From the NCBI GenBank assembly GCA_035934995.1, contig DASYXI010000020.1, forward strand, positions 62,001 through 126,000: 64,000 nt of DNA, given 5' to 3'. The position numbers and the translations under genes were made by a program. This stretch comes from REEB95 sp035934995. GTDB lineage: Bacteria > Pseudomonadota > Alphaproteobacteria > ATCC43930 > CGMCC-115725. This document shows, piece by piece, positions 25,708-34,629 of the stretch. Every line of letters starts with the position of its first letter. The first letter of the stretch is position 1. The notes beneath the pieces are model-generated. The model did not search any database and was not told the DNA's origin. It was given only the letters and a program-made list of their open reading frames with translations.

Positions 25708-25736
25708 TTGACCGCCCATTTAATCCCATGTTATCC
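25708..25736 (+). promoter_or_regulatory. Candidate mraZ (dcw) promoter overlapping the MraZ boxes
   Basis: TTGACC (25708-25713) lies 15 bp before TGTTAT (25729-25734) or 17 bp before TTATCC (25731-25736). Neither -10 is strong, but both fall inside the CCCA repeat array, which would suit repression. Alternatives in the AT-rich leader are TTGATA (25581-25586) with AGTAAT (25603-25608) after 16 bp, and TTGACC at 25660-25665. A GANTC site (GAATC) is at 25634-25638. Confidence 0.35.
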
Positions 25737-25748
25737 CATGCAGTCCCA
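25715..25748 (-). promoter_or_regulatory. Four-repeat MraZ operator (TGGG boxes, 10-bp period)
   Basis: CCCA occurs at 25715-25718, 25725-25728, 25735-25738 and 25745-25748, an exact 10-bp period; on the minus strand these read TGGG-N6 four times. MraZ in E. coli binds direct TGGG-type repeats at a 10-bp period upstream of its own gene and represses the dcw cluster. The array lies 85-118 bp before the mraZ start. MraZ is encoded directly downstream, so autoregulation is a strong inference. Confidence 0.75.
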
Positions 25749-25832
25749 CAATCGAGCCTGCGCCGCCGCTTTGCAGGTCTCCGGGACGTCGGCGCCAAAG
25801 GGGCGCGGGGGCGCCGTTTCGGGAGCGAAGCG

Positions 25833-26285
25833 TTGGCGGTTTTTCTTTCGACCTACGTCAACAAGATCGACCGCAAGGGCCGGATTTCGGTGCCGGCGGC
25901 GTTTCGCGCCGCGCTGACGCCGGTCAGCACCAAAAGCATCGTCGTCTATCGCGCCGTGAAGCTGACGGCGATCGAGGCCAGCGGTCTCGACCGCGCCGAG
26001 GATTTGTCGCGCCGCATCGATCGCCTGCCGGAACTGTCCGACGAACGCGACGCCTTGTCGGCGATCCTCGGCGAGCTGCGGCCGCTCGACTTCGACGGTG
26101 AAGGCCGCATCGTGCTGCCAAGCGATCTCGTCCGCCACGCCAACCTGACAACGGCAGCCGTCTTCGTCGGCTGCGGCCCGACGTTCCAAATCTGGGAGCC
26201 CGAGCGCTTCCGTCACCACCAGGAAGAGATGCGCGCGCGCATCCGCGAACGCGGACTGACGCTGCCGCCGGGCGAGCCGCAATGA
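25833..26285 (+). CDS. mraZ: Transcriptional regulator MraZ
   Basis: A 150-residue protein of two AbrB-like SpoVT/MraZ domains that assembles into a ring and represses the dcw cluster. The first domain opens with AVFLSTYVNKIDRKGRISVPAAFR, and the second has LRPLDFDGEGRIVLPSDLVRHANLTTAAVFVGCGPTFQIWEPERF; both are standard. The frame is open from 25653, but those 60 residues are not MraZ-like and cross the operator. The TTG at 25833 follows GGGAG (25821-25825) by seven bases and gives the family length, so it is chosen. It overlaps rsmH by 4 bases (ATGA). Confidence 0.93.
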   Translation: MAVFLSTYVNKIDRKGRISVPAAFRAALTPVSTKSIVVYRAVKLTAIEASGLDRAEDLSRRIDRLPELSDERDALSAILGELRPLDFDGEGRIVLPSDLVRHANLTTAAVFVGCGPTFQIWEPERFRHHQEEMRARIRERGLTLPPGEPQ

Positions 26286-27226
26286 CCGCGCCGCATGTTC
26301 CCGTCCTGCTCGCCGAAATGGTCGCCGCGCTGATGCCGCGCGACGGGGCGCTGTACCTCGACGGCACGTTCGGCGCCGGCGGCTACAGCCGCGCGTTGCT
26401 CGATGCCGCGTCGTGCCGCGTCGTCGCCTTCGACCGCGACCCGGCAACGGCCAAGGCGGCCGCCGCACTCGCGGCGCCCTATCGCGACCGGATGACGCTG
26501 ATCGAAGGGCGGTTTTCCGAAATGGAATCGCTCCTCAAGCCGCTCGGCGTCGACGCAGTGTCGGGCGTGGTGCTCGATCTCGGCGTGTCGTCTATGCAGC
26601 TCGACGATGCTGCGCGTGGCTTCTCGTTCCGCGCCGATGGACCGCTCGACATGCGCATGTCGCAATCTGGCGAAAGCGCCGCCGATCTGGTCAATCGCCT
26701 GTCCGAAACCGAGCTGGTTCAGATCATCCGCGATTTCGGCGAAGAGCGTTTCGCCCGCCGCGTCGCGCGCGCCATCCTTGCGGCCCGCAAGGCCGCGCCG
26801 ATCACCCGGACCGGCGAACTGGCCGCTCTCGTCCGCCGCTCGGTTCCGCCGTCGGGCACGATCGATCCGGCGACGCGCACGTTCCAGGCACTGCGCATCG
26901 CCGTCAACGACGAGCTCGGCGAACTTGATCGCGGGCTGATCGCCGCCGAGCGGTTGCTTGCGCCCGGCGGCCGGCTGGCGGTGATTTCGTTCCATTCGCT
27001 CGAAGATCGCCGCGTCAAATCGTTTCTGCGCGTCCGTTCGGGCCATGCGCCGCGCGGCACTCGGCATCTGCCGGCCGCACCCGAGCGCGAACCGAGCTTC
27101 CGTCTGTTGACGCCGAAGCCGGTGACGCCGTCGCCGGCCGAACTTGCGCTCAACCCGCGTGCGCGTTCGGCCCGGCTGCGGACCGCCGAACGCACCGCGG
27201 CGCCCGCCTGGGGAGAAGCCGCATGA
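26282..27226 (+). CDS. rsmH: 16S rRNA (cytosine1402-N4)-methyltransferase
   Basis: A 314-residue SAM-dependent enzyme (formerly MraW) that methylates C1402 in the decoding centre. Marks are HVPVLLAEMVAAL at the start, the SAM motif YLDGTFGAGGYSRALLDA, VVLDLGVSSMQLDDAARGFSFRADGPLDMRM, and RTFQALRIAVNDELGELDRGL, ending with AVISFHSLEDRRVKSFLR. The ATG at 26282 overlaps the mraZ stop and the gene ends in an ATGA overlap with ftsL. Confidence 0.97.
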   Translation: MTAPHVPVLLAEMVAALMPRDGALYLDGTFGAGGYSRALLDAASCRVVAFDRDPATAKAAAALAAPYRDRMTLIEGRFSEMESLLKPLGVDAVSGVVLDLGVSSMQLDDAARGFSFRADGPLDMRMSQSGESAADLVNRLSETELVQIIRDFGEERFARRVARAILAARKAAPITRTGELAALVRRSVPPSGTIDPATRTFQALRIAVNDELGELDRGLIAAERLLAPGGRLAVISFHSLEDRRVKSFLRVRSGHAPRGTRHLPAAPEREPSFRLLTPKPVTPSPAELALNPRARSARLRTAERTAAPAWGEAA

Positions 27227-27555
27227 TTCGGCTGAGCACGATCCTCTGGACGCTGGCGGTGGTGATCGCCGGCTATGCGATGTTCCAGGTCAAGTTCCAC
27301 GTCGCCAAACTCGACGACGAGCTGACGCGGCTCAACCATCAGATTGCGGTGACCCGCGAAGAGACCCACGTGTTGGCCGCCGAATGGACGCTGCTTGACG
27401 ATCCACAGCGGCTCGACCAGCTCAACGGCGTTTCGCTGAAATTGCAGCCCATCGCACCGGCGCAGATCGTGCAGCCGGCGCAGCTCAATCAGATCCCGAT
27501 GCGCAATGCGCCGGCGGCGACGCCGCCGCAAGTCGCCAGCGCGAGGGCGCGATGA
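27223..27555 (+). CDS. ftsL: Cell division protein FtsL
   Basis: A 110-residue bitopic membrane protein of the divisome. A single N-terminal span (about residues 5-24, ILWTLAVVIAGYAMFQVKF) is followed by a heptad-like segment VAKLDDELTRLNHQIAVTREETHVLAAEWTLLDDPQRL that would pair with FtsB. The WxxLxxPxRL pattern matches FtsL. The Pro/Ala/Gln-rich tail is not conserved. Sequence identity to FtsL is always low, so position between rsmH and ftsI is part of the evidence. It joins both neighbours by 4-base overlaps. Confidence 0.9.
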   Translation: MIRLSTILWTLAVVIAGYAMFQVKFHVAKLDDELTRLNHQIAVTREETHVLAAEWTLLDDPQRLDQLNGVSLKLQPIAPAQIVQPAQLNQIPMRNAPAATPPQVASARAR

Positions 27556-29300
27556 AGCGTCCGCCCGACGCTGTCAGGGACGATCCTTGCCGGCCTCGCC
27601 ACTTCCGGCCACAAGCCAGCGCGTCGGCGCCGCCCGAAGGAACGGCGCAAACCTCGATTGAACTCAGCCATACCCGCCTGCTGATCACCGGCGCATTGTT
27701 CGTGCTGGCGTTCTTGGTGATCGGCGCACGACTGGTCGAGGTCGCGGGTTTCAAGGCTGGCGACGTTCGCCTCGCCCACGGTCATGCCGCCGTGAAGTCG
27801 ATCGTGGCGCGCGCCAACATCGTCGACCGCAACGGCGTGATGCTGGCGACGACGCTCCAAGCGCCGTCGCTGTTCGCCGATCCGAAACTAATCGACGACA
27901 AGCGCGCCACGGCGCGCCAACTCGCCGCGATCCTGCCTGAGCTGACGGAAAGCGAAATCTACGCCCGGCTCGACACCGACAAGAGCTTTGTCTGGCTCGA
28001 TCGCCGGTTAACGCCCCAGCAGGAAAGCGCCGTCAACGCGCTCGGCGTTCCCGGCTTGCAGTTCCAGGGCGAAGGCAAGCGCGTCTATCCCGAAGGCGCA
28101 TTGACGTCGGAAGTCGTCGGTTACGTCGGCGTCGACGACAACGGATTGGCCGGCATCGAGCGCAGCTTCGATCAGACGCTGAAACACAGCGACCAACCGG
28201 TACAGCTGTCGGTCGACGTGCGCCTGCAATACATCCTGCGCAGCGAGATCGCGCGCCAAGCCGCCGAATTCAAAGCCATCGGCGCCGCCGGCCTGATCAT
28301 GAACGTACACACCGGCGAGGTTCTAGCGCTGGTGTCGTTGCCCGATTTCGACCCGGCCAATCCGGGCGCCGCCAGCCCGGCGCAACTCTTCAACCGCGCG
28401 ACGCTCGGCACATACGAAATGGGCTCGGTGCTCAAGGTCTTTAACACGGCGATGGTGCTCGACGACGGCGTCGTAACCCTTGCCTCGACGTTCGACGCCA
28501 CCAAGCCGCTCGCAGTCGGCCGCTTCGTCATCCACGACGACGAGCCGAAGAAGCGCTGGTTGAGCGTGCCTGAGATCTTCGAATACTCGTCCAATATCGG
28601 GTCGGCGCGCGAAGCCGCCGAAGCCGGCGCCGACCGGCAGCGCGAGTTCCTGACACGGCTCGACCTGTTGCATCCGCCGGCTTTCGAGCTTCCCGAAGGC
28701 ACGCCGCTCTATCCCAGCCCATGGCGGCCGATCAACGTCATGACGATCGCCTTCGGTCACGGCATCTCGATCAGCCCGTTGCAGCTCGCTGCCGGCGCAA
28801 GCGCGATCGCCAACGGCGGCATCTATTATCGGCCGACCATCATCAAGCGGCCCGACGGCGTGTCACCCGATGGCCGCCGCGTGGTTTCGGCGACGACTTC
28901 GACCGAGATGCGCCAGCTGATGCGGCTGGTCGTCGAAGGCGGCACCGGCAAGTTCGCTGGCGGCTCGGGCTATCTCATCGGCGGCAAGACGGGCACCGCC
29001 GAAAAGGACGCGGCCGGCCGTTACGAAACGCACAAGCTGCTGTCGTCGTTCGTCGGCGTCTTCCCCATCAGCGACCCGAAATTCCTCGTCCTGGTGATGC
29101 TCGACGAGCCGCACGGCGACCGCAGCACTGGCGGCTTCGCGACCGGCGGCATGGTCGCCGCCCCGGCGGTCAAACGCATCGTCATGCGCATGGCGCCGAT
29201 CGTTGGAATCCCCCCGGTGGACGAAAATTCGCCCGAAATTCGCCGTTCTCTGATGGTCGGCTTGCCCAGCCCGCAGGGACGGAAACTTGCGGCTAACTGA
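27552..29300 (+). CDS. ftsI: Septal transpeptidase FtsI (PBP3)
   Basis: A 582-residue class B penicillin-binding protein that crosslinks septal peptidoglycan. One membrane span lies at about residues 39-60. The pedestal domain includes RANIVDRNGVMLATTL and VYPEGALTSEVVGYVGVD. The transpeptidase triads are S292-V-L-K295 (GSVLK), S346-S-N348 (YSSNIGSA) and K479-T-G481 (GGKTGTAEK). The ATG at 27552 overlaps ftsL by 4 bases, and the 3' end overlaps murE by 14 if murE starts at TTG 29287. All catalytic residues are intact. Confidence 0.97.
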   Translation: MKRPPDAVRDDPCRPRHFRPQASASAPPEGTAQTSIELSHTRLLITGALFVLAFLVIGARLVEVAGFKAGDVRLAHGHAAVKSIVARANIVDRNGVMLATTLQAPSLFADPKLIDDKRATARQLAAILPELTESEIYARLDTDKSFVWLDRRLTPQQESAVNALGVPGLQFQGEGKRVYPEGALTSEVVGYVGVDDNGLAGIERSFDQTLKHSDQPVQLSVDVRLQYILRSEIARQAAEFKAIGAAGLIMNVHTGEVLALVSLPDFDPANPGAASPAQLFNRATLGTYEMGSVLKVFNTAMVLDDGVVTLASTFDATKPLAVGRFVIHDDEPKKRWLSVPEIFEYSSNIGSAREAAEAGADRQREFLTRLDLLHPPAFELPEGTPLYPSPWRPINVMTIAFGHGISISPLQLAAGASAIANGGIYYRPTIIKRPDGVSPDGRRVVSATTSTEMRQLMRLVVEGGTGKFAGGSGYLIGGKTGTAEKDAAGRYETHKLLSSFVGVFPISDPKFLVLVMLDEPHGDRSTGGFATGGMVAAPAVKRIVMRMAPIVGIPPVDENSPEIRRSLMVGLPSPQGRKLAAN

Positions 29301-30753
29301 GATCATGGACGGCGGATCGCGCCCGCATCACGCCGCGCCAACGATGGGCGATCCCGAGATTTGTGGCCTGACTTCTGATTCTCGCGACGTGAAGCCCGGT
29401 TATTTGTTCGCCGCATTGGGCGGCGTGCACGAACACGGCCGCCGTTATCTCGGCGACGCGCTCGCCCGCGGCGCGGCCGCCGTCCTCACCGACGAAGCGC
29501 CGCTCGAGCAGCCGGTTGCCGTGCCGGTGATCGCCGACCGGAATCCTCGCCGCCGGTTCGCACGCATGGCCGCGCGCTTCTACGCGCCGCAGCCGTCGAC
29601 CATTGCCGCGGTGACCGGCACCAACGGCAAGACGTCGGTCGCGGTCTTCACACGGCAAATTTGGGCGGCCCAAGGACTCAAGGCGGCCAGCGTCGGCACC
29701 ATCGGCCTCGTCGCACCTGGCCTGATCCGGTCGGGCGCGCTCACCACGCCGGATCCGGTCAAGCTGCATGAAACCCTGCACGACCTCGTGCAAGCTGGCG
29801 TCGAGCACGTCGCACTCGAAGCGTCGTCGCACGGCCTCGATCAATTCCGCCTCGATGGCGTGACGCTGGCGGCGGCGGCCTTCACCAACCTGACGCGCGA
29901 CCATCTCGATTACCACGGCGACATGGCGCATTACTTTGCCGCCAAGCGGCGATTGTTCGCCGAATTGCTGCCGGCGTCGGCCGTCGCCGTCATCAACATC
30001 GACGACAAGGCCGGCCGGACGCTGGTTGACGTCGCCAAGGCACGCGGTCAGCGCGTGATCGCCTTCGGCACGGCGCCAGATGCCGAGCTCAGATTGACGG
30101 GCGCCACGCCGACCGCGCGCGGCCTGGCGATCGAGATTGCTGCCTCCGGCGCACCGTCACGGCAACTCGAACTGCCGCTGCTCGGAACCTTTCAGGCGAT
30201 GAACGCACTTGCGGCGATCGGTCTCGCGATCGCCACTGGAACGCCGCCGGACGCCGCGCTCGACGTCCTGCCGCGCCTCGAAGGCGTGCCCGGCCGCATG
30301 GAACGCGCCGCGACGCACCCCGCCGGCGCACCGTTGATCGTCGATTACGCGCACACGCCCGACGCGCTCGAGACCGCGCTGACGGCGCTGCGGCCGCACA
30401 CCACGAAGCGGCTGATCGTCGTCTTCGGCTGCGGCGGCGATCGCGACGCCGGCAAGCGGCCGCAGATGGGCGCCATCGCCGCGCGGCTCGCCGATATCGT
30501 CATCGTCACCGACGACAATCCACGGTCGGAAGATCCGGCGGCGATCCGCCGCGCCATTCTCGCCGCCTGTCCCGGCGGACGCGAAATCGGCGACCGCCGC
30601 GCCGCCATCCGCACCGCCGCCAAATTGCTCCAAGCCGGCGACGTGCTGCTCGTCGCCGGCAAAGGCCATGAAAGCGGCCAGATCGTCGACGCGCGCACGC
30701 TGCCCTTCGATGATCGCATCGAAGCCCGCGCCGCGGTCGGAGGCGCCGCATGA
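29287..30753 (+). CDS. murE: UDP-MurNAc-L-Ala-D-Glu:meso-diaminopimelate ligase
   Basis: A 488-residue Mur ligase adding the third stem-peptide residue. The ATP loop is AVTGTNGKTSV, with SSHGLDQFRLDGV, NLTRDHLDYHGDM and YAHTPDALE following. The residue-3 selector reads DDNPRSEDP (D410-N-P-R413), the meso-DAP signature, so this organism has DAP-type peptidoglycan. The start is uncertain: TTG 29287 gives MRLTEIMDGG, the expected N-terminus, and overlaps ftsI by 14 bases; ATG 29305 is the alternative. It ends with an ATGA overlap with murF. Confidence 0.95.
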   Translation: MRLTEIMDGGSRPHHAAPTMGDPEICGLTSDSRDVKPGYLFAALGGVHEHGRRYLGDALARGAAAVLTDEAPLEQPVAVPVIADRNPRRRFARMAARFYAPQPSTIAAVTGTNGKTSVAVFTRQIWAAQGLKAASVGTIGLVAPGLIRSGALTTPDPVKLHETLHDLVQAGVEHVALEASSHGLDQFRLDGVTLAAAAFTNLTRDHLDYHGDMAHYFAAKRRLFAELLPASAVAVINIDDKAGRTLVDVAKARGQRVIAFGTAPDAELRLTGATPTARGLAIEIAASGAPSRQLELPLLGTFQAMNALAAIGLAIATGTPPDAALDVLPRLEGVPGRMERAATHPAGAPLIVDYAHTPDALETALTALRPHTTKRLIVVFGCGGDRDAGKRPQMGAIAARLADIVIVTDDNPRSEDPAAIRRAILAACPGGREIGDRRAAIRTAAKLLQAGDVLLVAGKGHESGQIVDARTLPFDDRIEARAAVGGAA

Positions 30754-32150
30754 GCGCGCTGTGGACCGCCGCCGACGCCGCCGCGGCAACCGGTGGCACC
30801 AATACCAGCGCCTGGAGCGCGCAAGGCGTATCGATCGACAGCCGGTCGTTGTCGCCCGGCGACCTGTTCGTCGCGCTCAAGGGCCCGAAATACGACGCCC
30901 ACGAATTCGCGAGGGACGCCTTCGCCAAAGGCGCGGCCGCGGCAATGGTCGCCAAGACCCTGACCGGCGCGGCGAAACCGTTGCTGGTCGTCGGCGACAC
31001 GCAAACTGGCCTCGAGAATCTCGGCCGGGCCGCGCGCGCCCGCACCGGCGCCAAGGTCATCGGTGTCACCGGCAGCGTCGGCAAGACCGGAACCAAGGAG
31101 GCGCTGCGCCACGCGCTCGAGCGCCAAGGCGCGACGCATGCGTCGGCCGGCAGCCTCAATAACCAGTGGGGCGTGCCGCTGTCGCTCGCGCGCATGCCGC
31201 GCGAGACCGCCTATGGCGTGTTCGAGATGGGCATGAATCATCCCGGCGAGATCGACAAGCTGACGCGCCTGGTCCGGCCCGACGTCGCCGTGATCACCAC
31301 GGTCGAGCCGGCCCATCTCGGATTCTTCCCGTCGGTCGAAGCGATCGCCGACGCCAAGGCCGAAATCTTCAACAGCATGGACGCGCGCGGCACCGCCGTC
31401 CTCAATCGCGACAATCCGCATTTCGACCGTCTCGCGGCGCGCGCCAAGGCGGCCGGTGTCGGCCGCATCGTCGATTTCGGCGCCCATGCCGACGCGGCGG
31501 TGCATCTCATCGATTGCCACCTGCACGCCAGCGCCAGCGCGGTTACCGCGTCGGTGCTGGGCGAGATCGTCGACTATTGCCTGGCGTTGCCTGGTCGGCA
31601 TTGGGTGATGAACAGCCTCGCCGTTCTGGCCGCGGTGCACGCCGCCGGCGGCGATATCGGCACCGCGGCGGCGACAATGGCGACGCTTGAACCGATGGCG
31701 GGCCGCGGCTTGAGGCGCAAGATCGCGGCCGCCGGCGGCGAAGCGCTACTGATCGACGAAAGCTATAACGCCAGTCCGGCGTCGATGCGCGCTGCCATCG
31801 CGGTGCTCGGCGCGGCGCGGCCGGAAAGCGGCGGCCGGCGCATTGCCGTGCTCGGCGACATGCTGGAATTGGGCGCCGATGCCACGCGGCTGCACGCCGA
31901 GCTCGCCGATCCGCTGCGCGACGCCAACGTCGATCTGGTCTTCACGGTCGGCGAGGCGATGCGCGCGCTTTACGACGCGCTGCCCGCACGGCGGCGCGGC
32001 GCCCACGCGACGACCGCTGCCGCGATGGCGGACGCCATCGTGCATCGGCTCAAGACCGGCGATGTCGTCATGGTCAAGGGCTCGTACGGCAGCCGCATGC
32101 GCGATGTGATCGCGCGCCTGTCGACGGCGCCCGTAACGGCGAGGCACTGA
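30750..32150 (+). CDS. murF: UDP-MurNAc-tripeptide:D-Ala-D-Ala ligase
   Basis: A 466-residue Mur ligase completing the pentapeptide precursor. It shows SIDSRSLSPGDLFVALKGPKYDAHEF, the ATP loop IGVTGSVGKTGTKE, NNQWGVPLSLARMP, the signature FEMGMNHPGEI, and LIDESYNASPASMRAAI; the late AVLGDMLELG and MVKGSYGSRM complete it. The ATG at 30750 overlaps murE by 4 bases. Three bases separate its stop from mraY. Confidence 0.97.
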   Translation: MSALWTAADAAAATGGTNTSAWSAQGVSIDSRSLSPGDLFVALKGPKYDAHEFARDAFAKGAAAAMVAKTLTGAAKPLLVVGDTQTGLENLGRAARARTGAKVIGVTGSVGKTGTKEALRHALERQGATHASAGSLNNQWGVPLSLARMPRETAYGVFEMGMNHPGEIDKLTRLVRPDVAVITTVEPAHLGFFPSVEAIADAKAEIFNSMDARGTAVLNRDNPHFDRLAARAKAAGVGRIVDFGAHADAAVHLIDCHLHASASAVTASVLGEIVDYCLALPGRHWVMNSLAVLAAVHAAGGDIGTAAATMATLEPMAGRGLRRKIAAAGGEALLIDESYNASPASMRAAIAVLGAARPESGGRRIAVLGDMLELGADATRLHAELADPLRDANVDLVFTVGEAMRALYDALPARRRGAHATTAAAMADAIVHRLKTGDVVMVKGSYGSRMRDVIARLSTAPVTARH

Positions 32151-32153
32151 GCG

Positions 32154-33242
32154 ATGCTGTACCTACTGCTTGCGCCATATTCCGAACATTTCGTGGCATT
32201 CAACCTGTTCCGCTACATCACCTTCCGCTCGGGTGGCGCGGTGGTGACCGCGCTGGTCATCAGCTTCATCTGCGGCCCGTCGATCATCGCCTGGCTGCAC
32301 TCCAAGCAAGCGCATGGCCAACCGATCCGCACCGACGGACCGGAAAGCCATCTGCTGACCAAGAAGGGCACGCCCACGATGGGCGGATTCCTGATCCTGC
32401 TGGCGATCACCGGCTCAACGCTGCTCTGGGCCGATCTGAGCAACCCCTATATCTGGGTGACGTTGTTCGTCACCGTCGGCTTTGGCGCGGTCGGCTTCTT
32501 CGACGACTACCGCAAGCTGACGCGCCGCTCGCACAAAGGGCTTTCGAGCAAAACCAAATTCCTGATCGAGCTCGCGATCGGCGCCGTCGCCGCCTATGCC
32601 GTTGTGCTGATCACCCATCCGCCGCTTGGCAGTTCGCTGGCGGTGCCGTTCTTCAAGGGCGTGCTGCCCGATCTCGGCTGGTTCTTCCTGGTCTTCGCCG
32701 CCTTCGTGATTGCCGGTGCATCGAACGCGGTCAATTTAACCGACGGCCTCGATGGCCTCGCCATCGTGCCGGCGATGATCGCCGGCGGCTGCTTCGCGCT
32801 GATCTCGTATCTCGTCGGCAATCTCGTCTTCGCCAACTATCTCCAGCTCTGGCACATCGCCGGCGCTGGCGAGCTAGCGGTGTTCTGCGGCTCGCTGGTT
32901 GGCGCCGCGCTCGGCTTCCTCTGGTTCAATGCGCCGCCGGCGATGGTGTTCATGGGCGACACCGGCTCGCTCGCGATCGGCGCCGCGCTCGGCATCGTCG
33001 CCGTCATCACCAAGCACGAGCTCGTCCTGGTAATCATCGGCGGCCTGTTCGTGCTCGAGACGGTTTCGGTGATTGTTCAGGTGGTGAGCTTCAAGCTGAC
33101 CGGCCGCCGCGTCTTCCGCATGGCGCCGCTGCACCACCATTTCGAAAAGAAGGGCTGGCACGAGCCGACGATCGTCATCCGTTTCTGGATCATCGCCTCG
33201 ATCCTGGCGATCGCCGGCCTGTCCACGCTCAAGCTGCGGTGA
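32154..33242 (+). CDS. mraY: Phospho-MurNAc-pentapeptide transferase
   Basis: A 362-residue polytopic membrane enzyme that makes lipid I from UDP-MurNAc-pentapeptide and undecaprenyl phosphate. About ten spans are seen. The active-site aspartates are in GFFDDYRKL, NLTDGLDGLA and MGDTGSLAIGAALG, with MAPLHHHFEKKGW near the end, all MraY hallmarks. TPTMGGFLIL marks the first cytoplasmic loop. It lies in tight spacing between murF and murD. Confidence 0.98.
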   Translation: MLYLLLAPYSEHFVAFNLFRYITFRSGGAVVTALVISFICGPSIIAWLHSKQAHGQPIRTDGPESHLLTKKGTPTMGGFLILLAITGSTLLWADLSNPYIWVTLFVTVGFGAVGFFDDYRKLTRRSHKGLSSKTKFLIELAIGAVAAYAVVLITHPPLGSSLAVPFFKGVLPDLGWFFLVFAAFVIAGASNAVNLTDGLDGLAIVPAMIAGGCFALISYLVGNLVFANYLQLWHIAGAGELAVFCGSLVGAALGFLWFNAPPAMVFMGDTGSLAIGAALGIVAVITKHELVLVIIGGLFVLETVSVIVQVVSFKLTGRRVFRMAPLHHHFEKKGWHEPTIVIRFWIIASILAIAGLSTLKLR

Positions 33243-33246
33243 GGCG

Positions 33247-34629
33247 ATGATCGAGGTCGATCAATTCCGCAACCAGACAATCGCCGTGCTCGGCCTGGCG
33301 CGTTCGGGCCTTGCCGCCGCCGAAGCGTTGAAACGCGGCGGCGCGCGGGTTGTCGCCTGGGACGACGCCGCGGCCCGGCGCGACGCGGCGACGCGCGCCG
33401 GCTTCGAGCTTGTCGATCTGGCGGCCGACCTTGCCGGCGCCAAGGCGCTGGTGCTGTCGCCCGGCATCCCGCACACCTTCCCGCAGCCGCACCCAGCGGC
33501 GGCGCGCGCTAAGGCAGCCAGCGTGCCGATCGTCGGCGACATCGAGCTGTTGGCGCTGGCGCAAAAGGCGGCGCGCTTCGCCGGCATCACCGGTACCAAC
33601 GGCAAGTCGACGACGACGGCGCTGATCGCGCACATTCTGGCCGAAACCGGCCGCAAGGTGGCGGTCGGCGGCAATCTCGGCGTCCCGGCCTTGCTGCTCG
33701 AAGCGCTCGGCGCCGACGGCACCTATGTCCTGGAACTCAGCTCCTACCAGCTCGAGTTGACGCGCAGCCTAGTGCTCGACGTCGCGGTTCTGCTCAACAT
33801 CACGCCCGATCACCTCGACCGTCACGGCGGCATGGACGGCTATGTCGCCGCCAAACGGCGTCTGTTCCACGGACAGAGCACGCGGCATACGGCGGTCGTC
33901 GGCGTCGACGACGATATCTGCCGCGGTATTTTCGCCGCCCTCAAAGGCGCCGGCAAACAACGTGTCGTGCCGATCTCGGCGCAGGGCCGCGTCGCCGGCG
34001 GCGTTTACGTGGTCGACGGCACGTTGATCGACGATCTCGACGGTGCCGCGCGGCCGGTATTGGCGATGACCGAGGCGCCGCGGCTGCCCGGTACGCACAA
34101 CGGCCAGAACGCAGCGGCGGCTTATGCGGCGGCGCGCGCGCTTGGCTGTGAAGCCGACGCCGTGGTGCGCGCGATCACCAGCTTCCCGGGCCTGGCGCAT
34201 CGCCAGGAATGGGTCGCGACCATCGACGGCGTCCGTTACGTCAACGATTCCAAAGCGACCAACGCCGACGCCACCGAGAAGGCGCTCGTCTGCTACGACG
34301 ACATCTATTGGATCGCCGGCGGCAAGCCGAAAGAAGACGGCATCGACCCGTTGGCGCCGCTCTTCCCGCGCATCCGGCACGCCTTCCTGATCGGCGAGGC
34401 GGCGGCGCGCTTCGCGCGCACGCTGGACGGCAAGGTCGCCTACGACATGTCGGGCACGCTCGATGCCGCGCTTGCCACGGCACGCCACGCGGCGCTCAAC
34501 GATCGCAAGCGCGGCGCCGTGGTTCTGCTGTCGCCTGCCTGTGCGTCGTTCGATCAATTCCGTGACTTCGAGGACCGCGGCGATCAGTTCCGCCGCATGG
34601 TCGAGGCCCTGCCCGGGAGGCGCGCGTGA
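33247..34629 (+). CDS. murD: UDP-MurNAc-L-Ala:D-Glu ligase
   Basis: A 460-residue Mur ligase adding D-Glu. It begins with a Rossmann-like IAVLGLARSGLAAAEAL. The ATP loop is GITGTNGKSTTTALI, followed by VLELSSYQLE, LLNITPDHLDRHGGMDGYVAAKRRLF and YVNDSKATNADATEKAL; VVLLSPACASFDQFRDFEDRGDQF closes it. The start ATG 33247 lies 4 bp after mraY. Its stop overlaps ftsW as GTGA. Confidence 0.97.
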   Translation: MIEVDQFRNQTIAVLGLARSGLAAAEALKRGGARVVAWDDAAARRDAATRAGFELVDLAADLAGAKALVLSPGIPHTFPQPHPAAARAKAASVPIVGDIELLALAQKAARFAGITGTNGKSTTTALIAHILAETGRKVAVGGNLGVPALLLEALGADGTYVLELSSYQLELTRSLVLDVAVLLNITPDHLDRHGGMDGYVAAKRRLFHGQSTRHTAVVGVDDDICRGIFAALKGAGKQRVVPISAQGRVAGGVYVVDGTLIDDLDGAARPVLAMTEAPRLPGTHNGQNAAAAYAAARALGCEADAVVRAITSFPGLAHRQEWVATIDGVRYVNDSKATNADATEKALVCYDDIYWIAGGKPKEDGIDPLAPLFPRIRHAFLIGEAAARFARTLDGKVAYDMSGTLDAALATARHAALNDRKRGAVVLLSPACASFDQFRDFEDRGDQFRRMVEALPGRRA

